A stretch of DNA of 8,827 nt from a bacterium. GTDB taxonomy: Bacteria > Planctomycetota > UBA1135 > UBA2386. A model generated the notes under the pieces. The model had not been told where the DNA came from, did no database searches, and saw only the letters and a list, made by a program, of their open reading frames with translations. The position numbers were made by a program, and so were the translations under genes. Within the stretch, counting starts at the first letter, position 1. Each line of letters starts with the position of its first letter. The stretch is from contig DRKG01000397.1 in assembly GCA_011051855.1 (NCBI GenBank), positions 1 through 8,827 of the forward strand, given 5' to 3'. Below are positions 1 to 6,905 of the stretch, in pieces.

Positions 1-904
1 ACGGCAGCAGCAACAGGTTCGAGTGCCGCGCCCAATCGAACGCGATGCAGAAGATCGTCGCCACGCCGAGCAGCACGAGCCACAGATGCCAGCGCTCCGC
101 GCCTGCACGGCGGTGATGCTGGTGCCACGCGAGCATCGCCAGCATCGGCCCGAACGTGGTCGTCAGGTGCACGGCGGCCAGATTCCAGACGACGAACGTG
201 CCGCCGGGAAACAGCGGGTGCGACAGGAAGTAGTCCGAACTGAACAACTGCGCCGCCTGCGACTTCACGAACAGGTAGAAGCCGAGGTAGATCGCACAGG
301 CGAGCCCGGCGAGCACGAGGTCGAGCCGCCACCGCCCATCGGTGCGGCGCCGCAAGAACCAGAGCCACGGCAGCAGGAACCCGGCCAGTTCGTGGTTCAT
401 CAGATCGACCAGGAACAGCGACCAGAACACGTACGGGTTCCGCACCGCCACGATCATCCACAAGAACAGCGAGTAGCAGATCGGGTCGGTGTAGCCGACC
501 CAGTGCAGCTTGTAGAGCTGGGTGGGGGCGGTGATCGCCACCATCGCCGCGACCAACACGGCATCGAGGAGGCTGCCGCGCAGCCGCAGGGTCACAAAGG
601 CCGTCGACGCCAACAACAGCACGTGCAGGCCATGCGTGAACTCGAGGTAGCCGTCGCCACCCCACCCCGTGGCCCAAGCCAGGAACGGCGCCAGGATGCG
701 ATGCGGGAACCTACCAGGGAGCGCGAACGGGTCCGCCGACATGCGCTGCCAATCGATGTCGAAGCCGTTGCCGGTCATCGGACCGGCCGGCACCAGCCAG
801 CACGACACCTGATAGAGGGCCCATCCGATCGCCAGCGCCAGCAGGGCCTCGACGGCGAAACGCTGCGGCGTCGGGCGATCGAGCAACGTCTCGTCGGTAG
901 CCAT
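1..904 (-). CDS. Multi-pass membrane protein, GT-C glycosyltransferase-like (C-terminal end outside window)
   Basis: Reading the minus strand from the ATG at 904 gives 301 codons without a stop up to the window edge, so the C terminus is missing. The product has a short polar N terminus and about seven to eight hydrophobic segments, near residues 17-39, 93-107, 112-130, 145-165, 196-213, 236-258 and 272-290. Visible motifs are FPHRILAPFL (66-75), an early loop after the first helix with several acidic residues, GYTDP (137-141) and NHELAG (170-175). This layout resembles polytopic GT-C-fold glycosyltransferases and related uncharacterised membrane proteins. I do not recognise an exact family, so the sugar and acceptor are unknown. 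It is divergent from the next gene, with 72 bases between the starts. No good Shine-Dalgarno precedes the ATG, and the frame stays open for a short way upstream, so the start is only probable. Frame and membrane nature are secure; enzymatic role is inference. Confidence 0.8.
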   Translation of the reverse strand, partial: MATDETLLDRPTPQRFAVEALLALAIGWALYQVSCWLVPAGPMTGNGFDIDWQRMSADPFALPGRFPHRILAPFLAWATGWGGDGYLEFTHGLHVLLLASTAFVTLRLRGSLLDAVLVAAMVAITAPTQLYKLHWVGYTDPICYSLFLWMIVAVRNPYVFWSLFLVDLMNHELAGFLLPWLWFLRRRTDGRWRLDLVLAGLACAIYLGFYLFVKSQAAQLFSSDYFLSHPLFPGGTFVVWNLAAVHLTTTFGPMLAMLAWHQHHRRAGAERWHLWLVLLGVATIFCIAFDWARHSNLLLLP

Positions 905-976
905 GGGGTTGGTCGCGAAAGCTAGGAACGGCCGCACGGGTGGTCAAGCAGCCACACGACACTACACTGCCGCGCC
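905..976. promoter_or_regulatory. Divergent intergenic region with a weak candidate promoter
   Basis: These 72 bases separate two divergently transcribed membrane-protein genes and must hold the control signals for at least one of them. On the plus strand, TACACT at 963-968 matches four of six positions of a sigma-70 -10 box. A poor -35-like TGGTCA lies at 941-946, 16 bases upstream. If real, transcription would begin about at the ATG at 977, giving a leaderless or nearly leaderless message, in keeping with the absence of a Shine-Dalgarno sequence. I see no convincing promoter for the minus-strand gene. Such weak matches are common by chance. Confidence 0.3.
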
Positions 977-2686
977 ATGCGTTCGCCGTTCCTGTGGCTG
1001 GCCGTTGCGCTGCACCTGATGCTCGCGTCGACGTACGCCTGGACGACGCCGCACTTCGAAGGGCCGGACGAAAACAGCCACTACGAATACGCGTGGCACC
1101 TGGCGAACGCCGGCAAGCTGCCGTTGACACCGTCCCTGCAGCGTGAGCGCGGTCTGCCACAGACCGAAGCGGCTGTGCTCGCCCACCACCCGCCGCTCTA
1201 CTACGCGCTGCTGGCGGCGGCGATGGTGGCGGCGGGCGAGCGCGACGTCGTCTTCGGCCCGCTGCCGAACCCACGATGGGGCGATCCGGCCGCGCCGTCC
1301 GGCAAGCTGCACTTCCTGCACGCAGCACACGACCATGCGCTGCTCAACTGGCTGCGCATGCTGTCGGTGTTGCTCGGCGCCGTGACCATCGTGTGCGTGC
1401 ACGGCCTCGGCCGCGCGTGTTGCCCGCGGGCGCCGCGCGTGGCCGACCTCGCCGCATGGCTCGTCGCCTGCCTGCCGATGTGGTCGAGTCTGCACGGCCT
1501 GCTGAACAGCGACGTGCTCGCCGCGACGCTAGCAGCCGCGACCACCCTCCTGCTGGTGCGCACGCTGCAATCCGAACGCGTCGGCGCCGGCCGCGGCATC
1601 GCGCTGGGTGCGCTGCTCGGCGCGGCGTTGCTGACCAAACTGACGACGTTGTTCCTGTGCGGGCTCGCCGGGCTGGTGGCGACGATCGTGTTGCGGCGGC
1701 GGCGCGCGAGCATGCTGCCGCCGGCGGCCGCGCTGCTGGCTACCTGTGCAATCTCAGGCTGGGCGTTCTGGCGCAACCTGTCGCTCTACGGCGACCCGCT
1801 GGCGATGAACGCGCACGACGCGTCGTTCCAACCGCTGCCGCCCGAGTATCGCTGGCCCTACCTGCTCGGCCTCGACGCGTCCCTGCCGGCCTTCCTGCCC
1901 GAGCTGTTCGCATCGCTGTTCGGCCGCTTCGGCTGGTTCGCGGTCGAGCCACACCCGGCACTGTTGTGGTGCGGAGCGGTCATCGCCGGGTTCGCGACGA
2001 TCGGCCTCGTGCGTGCGTGCTTCGACCGTGAACCGACCCACCGGCCGCGCGCCGGCTGGCTGTTGCTGCTCGCGTGCGCACTCGTGCTGCTCGCGACCGC
2101 GTACTTCAACTTCAAGGTCTACCAGCCGCAGGCGCGCCTGTTGTTCCCGGCCGTCGCACCGGCCGCGGTGCTGCTGGCCGCCGGACTCGACCGGATGACC
2201 GCGGGCGCTCCGTTCCGCCGCTTCGCGCTGCTGCTCCTTCCGGCGACGGCGGCCCTGGTCTACTTCGGCACGTTCCGACCCGCACTGGCGAAGGGCCTCG
2301 CGCCAGCACCGGTCGAGCACCGCAACCTGGTGGGCGGCATCGTCGCGCCGGACGGGCCGCAATCGATCCAGTGGCGCAGCGACGTGCCATCGGAACCACG
2401 GACCTCCCCGCCGACCCTGCGCTGGACCGATGCCGACGCGCCCGCCGGGACGCGCTATACGCTCTACGCATTCGACGCCGACGGCCGCATCTGGCTGGCC
2501 ACGCACGAGTGGGCCCACGACGCCGTGCGGATCACCGGCGACACGTTCGCGATACCGGCACCGGTCTGGGAGTTCCTGCCGCACGGCGTGCCGCTGCTCC
2601 TACGCCTGCGCCGCCTGCCGACGACTGCCGACGAACGCCCGTGCGAACTGGTGTGCTCGCCGTCGCTGCCGCTCACCCGCCGATGA
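977..2686 (+). CDS. GT-C glycosyltransferase-like membrane protein (GT39/DUF2142 style)
   Basis: A 569-residue polytopic inner-membrane protein. After the first helix (3-21), the periplasmic loop carries FEGPDENSHYEY (27-38). Its D31-E32 pair matches the acidic first-loop motif that in GT-C enzymes binds the metal and lipid-phosphate sugar donor. HHPPLYY (70-76) follows, as is usual in GT39/DUF2142-like proteins. Further motifs are NSD (177-179), WRNLSLYGDPL (265-275) and YQPQARLLFPA (382-392). About eleven membrane segments end near residue 432. The last 130 residues are soluble, and 476-547 look like a small beta-sandwich, possibly fibronectin-III-like. The likely role is transfer of a sugar from a polyprenyl-phosphate carrier to an envelope glycan or protein; donor and acceptor are unknown. 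The ATG at 977 is chosen because the signal-anchor helix begins at once, though no Shine-Dalgarno is visible. The 3' end overlaps the convergent neighbour by 14 bases. Confidence 0.87.
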   Translation: MRSPFLWLAVALHLMLASTYAWTTPHFEGPDENSHYEYAWHLANAGKLPLTPSLQRERGLPQTEAAVLAHHPPLYYALLAAAMVAAGERDVVFGPLPNPRWGDPAAPSGKLHFLHAAHDHALLNWLRMLSVLLGAVTIVCVHGLGRACCPRAPRVADLAAWLVACLPMWSSLHGLLNSDVLAATLAAATTLLLVRTLQSERVGAGRGIALGALLGAALLTKLTTLFLCGLAGLVATIVLRRRRASMLPPAAALLATCAISGWAFWRNLSLYGDPLAMNAHDASFQPLPPEYRWPYLLGLDASLPAFLPELFASLFGRFGWFAVEPHPALLWCGAVIAGFATIGLVRACFDREPTHRPRAGWLLLLACALVLLATAYFNFKVYQPQARLLFPAVAPAAVLLAAGLDRMTAGAPFRRFALLLLPATAALVYFGTFRPALAKGLAPAPVEHRNLVGGIVAPDGPQSIQWRSDVPSEPRTSPPTLRWTDADAPAGTRYTLYAFDADGRIWLATHEWAHDAVRITGDTFAIPAPVWEFLPHGVPLLLRLRRLPTTADERPCELVCSPSLPLTRR

Positions 2687-4646
2687 CCGTCACCGACCCC
2701 AGGCCGGGCGGACCGACCGCCGTGCTCGAGATCGGCAGCTCGACGTAGTCGACCCACAGCGTATCGAACTGCGGCACGGCCTCGGGCACCGCGACCCGTT
2801 CGCGACGCAAGCCGGCCACCTGTCGCAACTCCGAGACTGGCGGTGCCGGCAGCGGCACGCCGATCGCGTCGCCGAACACCTGACCGGCCTGCACGAACCG
2901 GAACCGAAACTGACACAGCCCGAGCACCTGCACTTCCAGGTTCCTCGCGGTCACGGGCGCCGCGAAGTGCACCGCAAGCCCGCCGCGGTAGACGATCGCG
3001 ACCTGCGGTTCGTCGAACCAGAACGTGCCCGGTTCGAGGGGCCGCGTCAGCTCGGCCGCGGCGATGTCGAGGCGGGGTGGGTCGTAGTAATCCTCGGCAA
3101 GGAACGCGCGCAAGTCGTCGTCGTACCCGCCCATCGCCATACGCCAGAGCGTCGCAAGCCGCTCGCCGTCGAACACCGGCGCGCGGGTCAACCGGCGCAG
3201 CGCCCCGTAGTAGCGGCGCAGTCCGGGGTGGTGGATACGGTTGGCGTCATCGCGCAGCGATTCCCAGTAGCCCTCGGGAATGCGGCGCAGCACGTGGCCG
3301 ATGCGCCACTTCGCCGGATCCCGCGCCGGCAATCGCGCGACCAGCGGATCACAGAGTAGCGGATCGACGATGTGCCCTTCGGCGCCCGCTCCGAATCCGC
3401 TCGAACCGACCGCGCCATTGAGCAAGAACCACGGCTCGTCCCGGCCTTCGGGAAACGCCAGCCGTTCGAGCTGCCCGAACACCGGCACCTTGCGCGACGG
3501 CGCCAGCAAGCCGAGTTCGCGGTAGTACATGCGTCGCTCGTCGACGATGCCGTGCTGCGCCACGATGGTCGCGTCGTCGAGCGGCGTATCGGCAGCGGGC
3601 GGCGACAGCCAAGCCGGCAGCCCGCCGACCAACAGCGCCGCGATCGTCACGGCGGCGAACCACCAGACCCCGCGCCGCGACAGATGCGCCAACCAGCGGC
3701 CGAGACCGGTGACGACGACGACGAAGGGCGGCAGGAAGAACCTTCCTTGCATGAAACCGCCCCCGACCCTGACGACGTAGGCGAGGTAGCACAGCGCGCC
3801 GAACGCCAGCCATCGCGTGCGGCCGGGCACCAACAACAGCAGCGCGCCGACCACGGTGGTGACGAACGTCGCCGGATCCGAGATCAGCGTGTGCCGCAGG
3901 TAGCGCATCCCTTGCTCGGCCAGTTCGTGTGCCGGGATCCCGACGCCGAACGCCTTCGCGTGCGCCGTCACAGGAAACGGACTGCCGTAGTAGATCTCGG
4001 CGAACAGCAGCCAGGCGCAGAACGGCAGCGACATCAACAGGCCACGGGCGATGATCGCACGCGGTGGAACTCCGCGCATCGTCGCCAACACCGGCGGCAG
4101 GCACAGCAGCGCCAGATCCATGCGATTGAGCGCCAGCAAGTTGGCGAGCAGCACCGCGCGCCCGTAGCGGCGGACCGGCGGGCCGTCACCGAGCACGTTG
4201 GCGCAGAACGCCACCAACAGCACGAACGTCAGCGGCGTCTCGAGACCCGAAGTCATGTAGTCGCAGAACGCGCGTGAGCACAGCAACAACAACGCCGTCG
4301 CCACCACCGCCGGCACCGTCGGCGCGCGCCGCAGCAGCCACAGCACGGCCGACAGCGACAACGCGAACGACAGCGCCAACGTCGTAAAGTACACCTCGCC
4401 CGACCACCACCTGCCAAACGACAACAGCAGCATCCACAGCGGGTGCGTATAGGTCTGCACGCGATCGGTCGGGTTCCAGCGCAGGCCGTTGCCGCGCACC
4501 CAGTTCTCGACCGAGCGCAGCGTGATGTAGGCATCGTCGCCGAGCCACGCCAGCCGCACGGCGACCAGGGCGAGCATCCCGACGGCGAGTCCGATCGCCA
4601 TCCTGCGGGCCAACGGGGATGCCGGCGCTCCCGGTGCTCCGCCCAT
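2673..4646 (-). CDS. AftB-like GT-C glycosyltransferase with large periplasmic C-terminal domain
   Basis: A 657-residue membrane protein with about ten hydrophobic segments between residues 17 and 345, then some 310 soluble residues. The first loop has WLGDDAYITLR (34-44) with the D37-D38 pair, then GNGLRWNP (52-59) and THPLW (67-71). Further on are SGLETPL (133-139), YYGSPFPVTAHAK (219-231), VRVGGGFMQGRFFLP (292-306) and, in the soluble part, DPLVARLP (433-440) with WRIGH (447-451). From memory this series is typical of proteins related to the actinobacterial arabinofuranosyltransferase AftB, widely annotated in other phyla only as glycosyltransferases. The role is probably transfer of a sugar from a polyprenyl-phosphate donor outside the inner membrane; the sugar is unknown. 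Gly297 stands where I expect Asp in GGDFM. The ATG lies 5 bases after the stop of the upstream peptidase gene, suggesting co-transcription. A second ATG at codon 16 (4601), preceded by AGG, is an alternative start. Confidence 0.88.
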   Translation of the reverse strand: MGGAPGAPASPLARRMAIGLAVGMLALVAVRLAWLGDDAYITLRSVENWVRGNGLRWNPTDRVQTYTHPLWMLLLSFGRWWSGEVYFTTLALSFALSLSAVLWLLRRAPTVPAVVATALLLLCSRAFCDYMTSGLETPLTFVLLVAFCANVLGDGPPVRRYGRAVLLANLLALNRMDLALLCLPPVLATMRGVPPRAIIARGLLMSLPFCAWLLFAEIYYGSPFPVTAHAKAFGVGIPAHELAEQGMRYLRHTLISDPATFVTTVVGALLLLVPGRTRWLAFGALCYLAYVVRVGGGFMQGRFFLPPFVVVVTGLGRWLAHLSRRGVWWFAAVTIAALLVGGLPAWLSPPAADTPLDDATIVAQHGIVDERRMYYRELGLLAPSRKVPVFGQLERLAFPEGRDEPWFLLNGAVGSSGFGAGAEGHIVDPLLCDPLVARLPARDPAKWRIGHVLRRIPEGYWESLRDDANRIHHPGLRRYYGALRRLTRAPVFDGERLATLWRMAMGGYDDDLRAFLAEDYYDPPRLDIAAAELTRPLEPGTFWFDEPQVAIVYRGGLAVHFAAPVTARNLEVQVLGLCQFRFRFVQAGQVFGDAIGVPLPAPPVSELRQVAGLRRERVAVPEAVPQFDTLWVDYVELPISSTAVGPPGLGSVTVIGG

Positions 4647-4651
4647 TCCGA

Positions 4652-5677
4652 CTACCGTCCGCCCTCGGCGCTCTCGTCGCCGAAGATCGCCACTTCAAAC
4701 AGGCCCGACGAGTTGGCCTGGGCCCGATACATGCCGCTCGTGTTGAACGGAGTGGCGATGTTGCCGAACCGATCGACGGCGATCAGGCCACCGTCATTCG
4801 GACGCAGCACTCCGTGCACGACCCCGTGCGCGGCGCGTGCCAGCGACTGGCCGCCGTATTGCATCCGGGCCGTCACGGCACGGGCTACACCGTGGCGGAT
4901 GAACTCCTCACCGGTGCCGGTGCAACTGACCGCCGCGAACGCGTCGGCGTAGCAGCCGGCGCCGACGATCGGCGTATCCCCGACGCGCCCCCACTTCTTG
5001 GCGGTCATGCCGCCGGTGCTCGTCGCCGCCGCCAGCCGCCCCTCGCGGTCCCGCACCACGCAGCCGACCGTGCCGTAATCGTGTCGGCGGTCGCGCGGCG
5101 CCAGCAGGCCGGTGCGTTCCCGCTCGCCGAGCACCTCCTGGAGCGCCCGCCGGCGGCGCTCGGTGTCGAACCAGTCGTTGGCAACCCGTTCGACGCCCGC
5201 CGCGTCGGCGAACTGCTCCGCTCCGGCCGCGGCCAACAGCACGTGCCGGGTCTCGGTCATCACCTTGCGCGCGAGCGAGATCGGGTGTCGCACGGTGCGC
5301 ACGCCGGCGACCGCGCCGCAGCGCATGGTCGACCCGTCCATGATCGACGCGTCCAGCTCGTGCTCTCCCCGCTCGTTGAACACCGCTCCCTTGCCGGCGT
5401 TGAACAGCGGATCATCTTCGAGCATGCGCACGACCGCCTCGCAGACGTCGAGCGCGGCTGCGCCGTCGGCCAACATCGACCGCCCCTTCACCAACGCGCG
5501 GGTCAGCGCTTCCTCGTAGGCCTGCAGGCGCGCGCGCGGCGCATCGCGGTCGATCGTACCGGCTCCGCCGTGCACCGCGATCGCCCACGTCAGGTTGCTC
5601 TGCGGTGATTCGGGCGCGAGCTCGCAGCCACACAGAAGGAACGCGAACAAAGGCAAGACGACGGCAACAGAACGCAA
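4652..5677 (-). CDS. Isoaspartyl peptidase / plant-type L-asparaginase, predicted lipoprotein
   Basis: A 341-residue Ntn hydrolase of the asparaginase-2 (IaaA/Taspase) family, which hydrolyses isoaspartyl dipeptides and/or L-asparagine after self-cleavage into two subunits. Family signs are HGGAG (36-40), NAGKGAVF (93-100), LDASIMDG (109-116) and HDYGTVGC (199-206), whose T203 should be the autocleavage and catalytic nucleophile. TSTGG (219-223), the R231 and D234 region, and CTGTGE (252-257) fit the substrate pocket. The TTG at 5677 is chosen as start because GGAGG (plus-strand 5685-5689) lies exactly 7 bases upstream. It also gives a clean signal peptide, hydrophobic from residue 4, ending FLLCGC with C18 as the lipidated cysteine. 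E19 is not the inner-membrane retention Asp, so outer-membrane sorting is likely if the host uses Lol. The frame is open back to 5893, but that extension lacks family sequence. The AftB-like gene follows after 5 bases. The family call is very firm; the lipoprotein call is good despite Cys at the -2 position. Confidence 0.93.
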   Translation of the reverse strand: MRSVAVVLPLFAFLLCGCELAPESPQSNLTWAIAVHGGAGTIDRDAPRARLQAYEEALTRALVKGRSMLADGAAALDVCEAVVRMLEDDPLFNAGKGAVFNERGEHELDASIMDGSTMRCGAVAGVRTVRHPISLARKVMTETRHVLLAAAGAEQFADAAGVERVANDWFDTERRRRALQEVLGERERTGLLAPRDRRHDYGTVGCVVRDREGRLAAATSTGGMTAKKWGRVGDTPIVGAGCYADAFAAVSCTGTGEEFIRHGVARAVTARMQYGGQSLARAAHGVVHGVLRPNDGGLIAVDRFGNIATPFNTSGMYRAQANSSGLFEVAIFGDESAEGGR

Positions 5678-5684
5678 GGGCACA

Positions 5685-5689
5685 CCTCC
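5685..5689 (-). promoter_or_regulatory. Ribosome binding site deciding a TTG start
   Basis: The minus strand reads GGAGG here, 7 bases before TTG at 5677-5675. The same site is only one base from an in-frame GTG (5683-5681), too close for normal initiation. The site therefore selects TTG and places the signal peptide exactly at the N terminus. It is the strongest Shine-Dalgarno sequence seen in the window. Confidence 0.8.
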
Positions 5690-5716
5690 AAAGGGCGCGG
5701 AGTCTAATGCTGAACC

Positions 5717-5732
5717 GGTGCGGTTTCGCACC
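5717..5732. repeat. Perfect inverted repeat near the peptidase promoter
   Basis: GGTGCG, a 4-base centre (GTTT), then CGCACC: six-base arms with no mismatch. It would cover the -35 position of the candidate minus-strand promoter whose -10 is at 5701-5706, a usual place for an operator. It could equally be a chance dyad in GC-rich DNA. Confidence 0.45.
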
Positions 5733-5857
5733 TGCTCTCCGGCCGTCTGGGCCGAACCGGGCTCGCAACCGGCCGTGCGATCGCGGCTCCGAGACCCTCC
5801 TGCACACGACTCAAGCGGCCCTCGCGAACACGTCGATGCGGAGACGGTTCCCAGGCT

Positions 5858-5874
5858 GCGAGGTTGCACCTCGC
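5858..5874. repeat. Perfect inverted repeat just upstream of the REC-CheC start
   Basis: GCGAGGT, a 3-base centre (TGC), then ACCTCGC: seven-base arms without mismatch, ending 11 bases before the ATG at 5886. As DNA it could be an operator. As RNA it would form a tight hairpin where a ribosome binding site is expected, and no Shine-Dalgarno is visible there. On the minus strand it shares the order GGTGC then AACC with the other inverted repeat of this region (5717-5732). Confidence 0.5.
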
Positions 5875-5885
5875 GAAGCACCCGC

Positions 5886-6905
5886 ATGGCCAAGATCCTG
5901 CTCGTTGACGACAGCCGCGTGATGCTGAAGGTGATCCGTCGCGCGGTCTGCGAGGTTCGTCCCGGAGACGAGATCGTGATGGCCTCCAGCGGCGAAGAAG
6001 CGATCGAACTCGCCGGCCGACTCGAGGGGGAGCTGGCCGCCGCCCTGATCGACTACAACATGGGTGGGATGAACGGCATCGAATGCGCCGACAGGCTCCG
6101 CGCGATGCACCCCACGGCCGGCCTTGCATTGTGCACCGCCAACGCCCAGAACGCCGTCGCCGAACGCGCACGAGGGCTGGGGCTCGGCGTGCTCCACAAG
6201 CCGGTCGACGAGCAGAAGCTGCGTGAGCTGTTCGACGGCTGGCAGTCGGCCGCCAACCCGGCCCCGGCCGCCAGTCTACCCGTCACCGAACTGACCGACG
6301 ACCAGGCGGACGTGCTCAAGGAAGCCTTCAACATCGGCGTCGGACAGTCGGCGGCCGCGTTGACGAGACTGATCGGCGGCGACCGCGAGATCCAACTGTC
6401 GGTGCCGGCGATCGAATTGACCACGATCGCGGAGCTGGCCCGCCGCGTCTCCCCCGGCGGCGCCGACGTGTGCGCGGTCATGCAGCGCTACCACGGACCG
6501 ATCCAGGGCAAGGCCCACCTGCTCTACTCGGCCGCCGAAAGCCTGGAGCTGGCGCGCGAGTTGATCGGCACCGATACGGCGGTCGAGCAACTGTCCGAGA
6601 TGGAGAGCGACGCGTTGCGCGAGATCGGCAACATCGTGCTGAACGCGTGCGTGTCGACGTTCGGCAACATGTTCGAGATCGAGATCCACTCCGACGTGCC
6701 CCACGTCGTCACCGACTCGGCGATGGCCGTGCTGACCGACTTCGGCGCCCGTTCCGAAGACGAGCAACTGCTCTACCTGCGCATGGACTTCAACCTGCGC
6801 GACCGCGACCTCCAGGGCCACCTGAGCTTCACGATGGGCGAACAGGAACTCGCCGACCTGATGGGTTACATCGACCGGTTCCTCGACGGTGTGCCCGATG
6901 ACTGA
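5886..6905 (+). CDS. Response regulator with CheC-type phosphatase output (REC-CheC fusion)
   Basis: A 339-residue cytoplasmic protein. Residues 3-118 form a receiver domain with acidic pair D8-D9, phosphoacceptor D56, T84 and K105. The loop after D56 reads YNMGGMNG, with Gly where Pro is usual. A linker rich in Ala and Pro (120-134) leads to a CheC-like domain (about 136-335). Both CheC active-site motifs (D/S-x3-E-x2-N ... P) are present: D142-E146-N149 with P174, and D242-E246-N249 with P272. CheC proteins dephosphorylate CheY-P, so this protein is likely a phosphatase controlled by its own receiver, or one acting on that receiver. There is no DNA-binding domain. The ATG at 5886 is firm because the receiver begins at once with MAKILLVDDS; the frame is open back to 5595, but that part crosses the peptidase gene. 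The kinase gene overlaps the stop codon, so the two are probably partners. No flagellar or other chemotaxis gene is nearby, so the target is unknown. Confidence 0.93.
   Translation: MAKILLVDDSRVMLKVIRRAVCEVRPGDEIVMASSGEEAIELAGRLEGELAAALIDYNMGGMNGIECADRLRAMHPTAGLALCTANAQNAVAERARGLGLGVLHKPVDEQKLRELFDGWQSAANPAPAASLPVTELTDDQADVLKEAFNIGVGQSAAALTRLIGGDREIQLSVPAIELTTIAELARRVSPGGADVCAVMQRYHGPIQGKAHLLYSAAESLELARELIGTDTAVEQLSEMESDALREIGNIVLNACVSTFGNMFEIEIHSDVPHVVTDSAMAVLTDFGARSEDEQLLYLRMDFNLRDRDLQGHLSFTMGEQELADLMGYIDRFLDGVPDD

Larger units (their letters stand above)
5678..5885. promoter_or_regulatory. Divergent control region between peptidase and two-component genes
   Basis: These 208 bases separate the start of the peptidase gene (minus) from the start of the REC-CheC gene (plus) and carry no plausible gene. 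They hold the peptidase ribosome binding site. A minus-strand TAGACT at plus-strand positions 5701-5706 matches four of six bases of a -10 box and would give a leader of about 17 bases. Two perfect inverted repeats lie at 5717-5732 and 5858-5874. An 8-base direct repeat, CCGGCCGT, occurs at 5739-5746 and 5769-5776, 30 bases apart. I found no convincing -35 or -10 pair for the plus-strand operon. Confidence 0.45.

Noticed and set aside
23..925. Open frame of 300 codons on the plus strand
   Set aside because: It is rich in Arg, Gln, His and Glu with no hydrophobic or family pattern, and it lies opposite a coherent membrane protein reading on the minus strand (904 to 1).
1754..2584. Open frame of 276 codons on the minus strand inside the GT39/DUF2142-style gene
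   Set aside because: Its composition is the polar, Arg/Gln/Glu-rich mirror typical of antisense frames in GC-rich DNA; the opposite strand encodes recognisable membrane motifs.
2640..2720. Bidirectional terminator between the convergent genes
   Set aside because: No stable hairpin followed by a T run is visible on either strand; the genes overlap.
3372..4277. Open frame of 301 codons on the plus strand inside the AftB-like gene
   Set aside because: It is antisense to a gene with ordered family motifs; the translated product is polar low-complexity sequence with no domain.
5595..5885. N-terminal extension of the REC-CheC frame
   Set aside because: The receiver domain starts exactly at ATG 5886; the extension runs across the 5' end of the peptidase gene and its signal peptide and has low-complexity composition.
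5678..5893. N-terminal extension of the peptidase frame
   Set aside because: It precedes a strong GGAGG-TTG start and signal peptide, crosses into the opposite operon start, and contains no asparaginase-family sequence.
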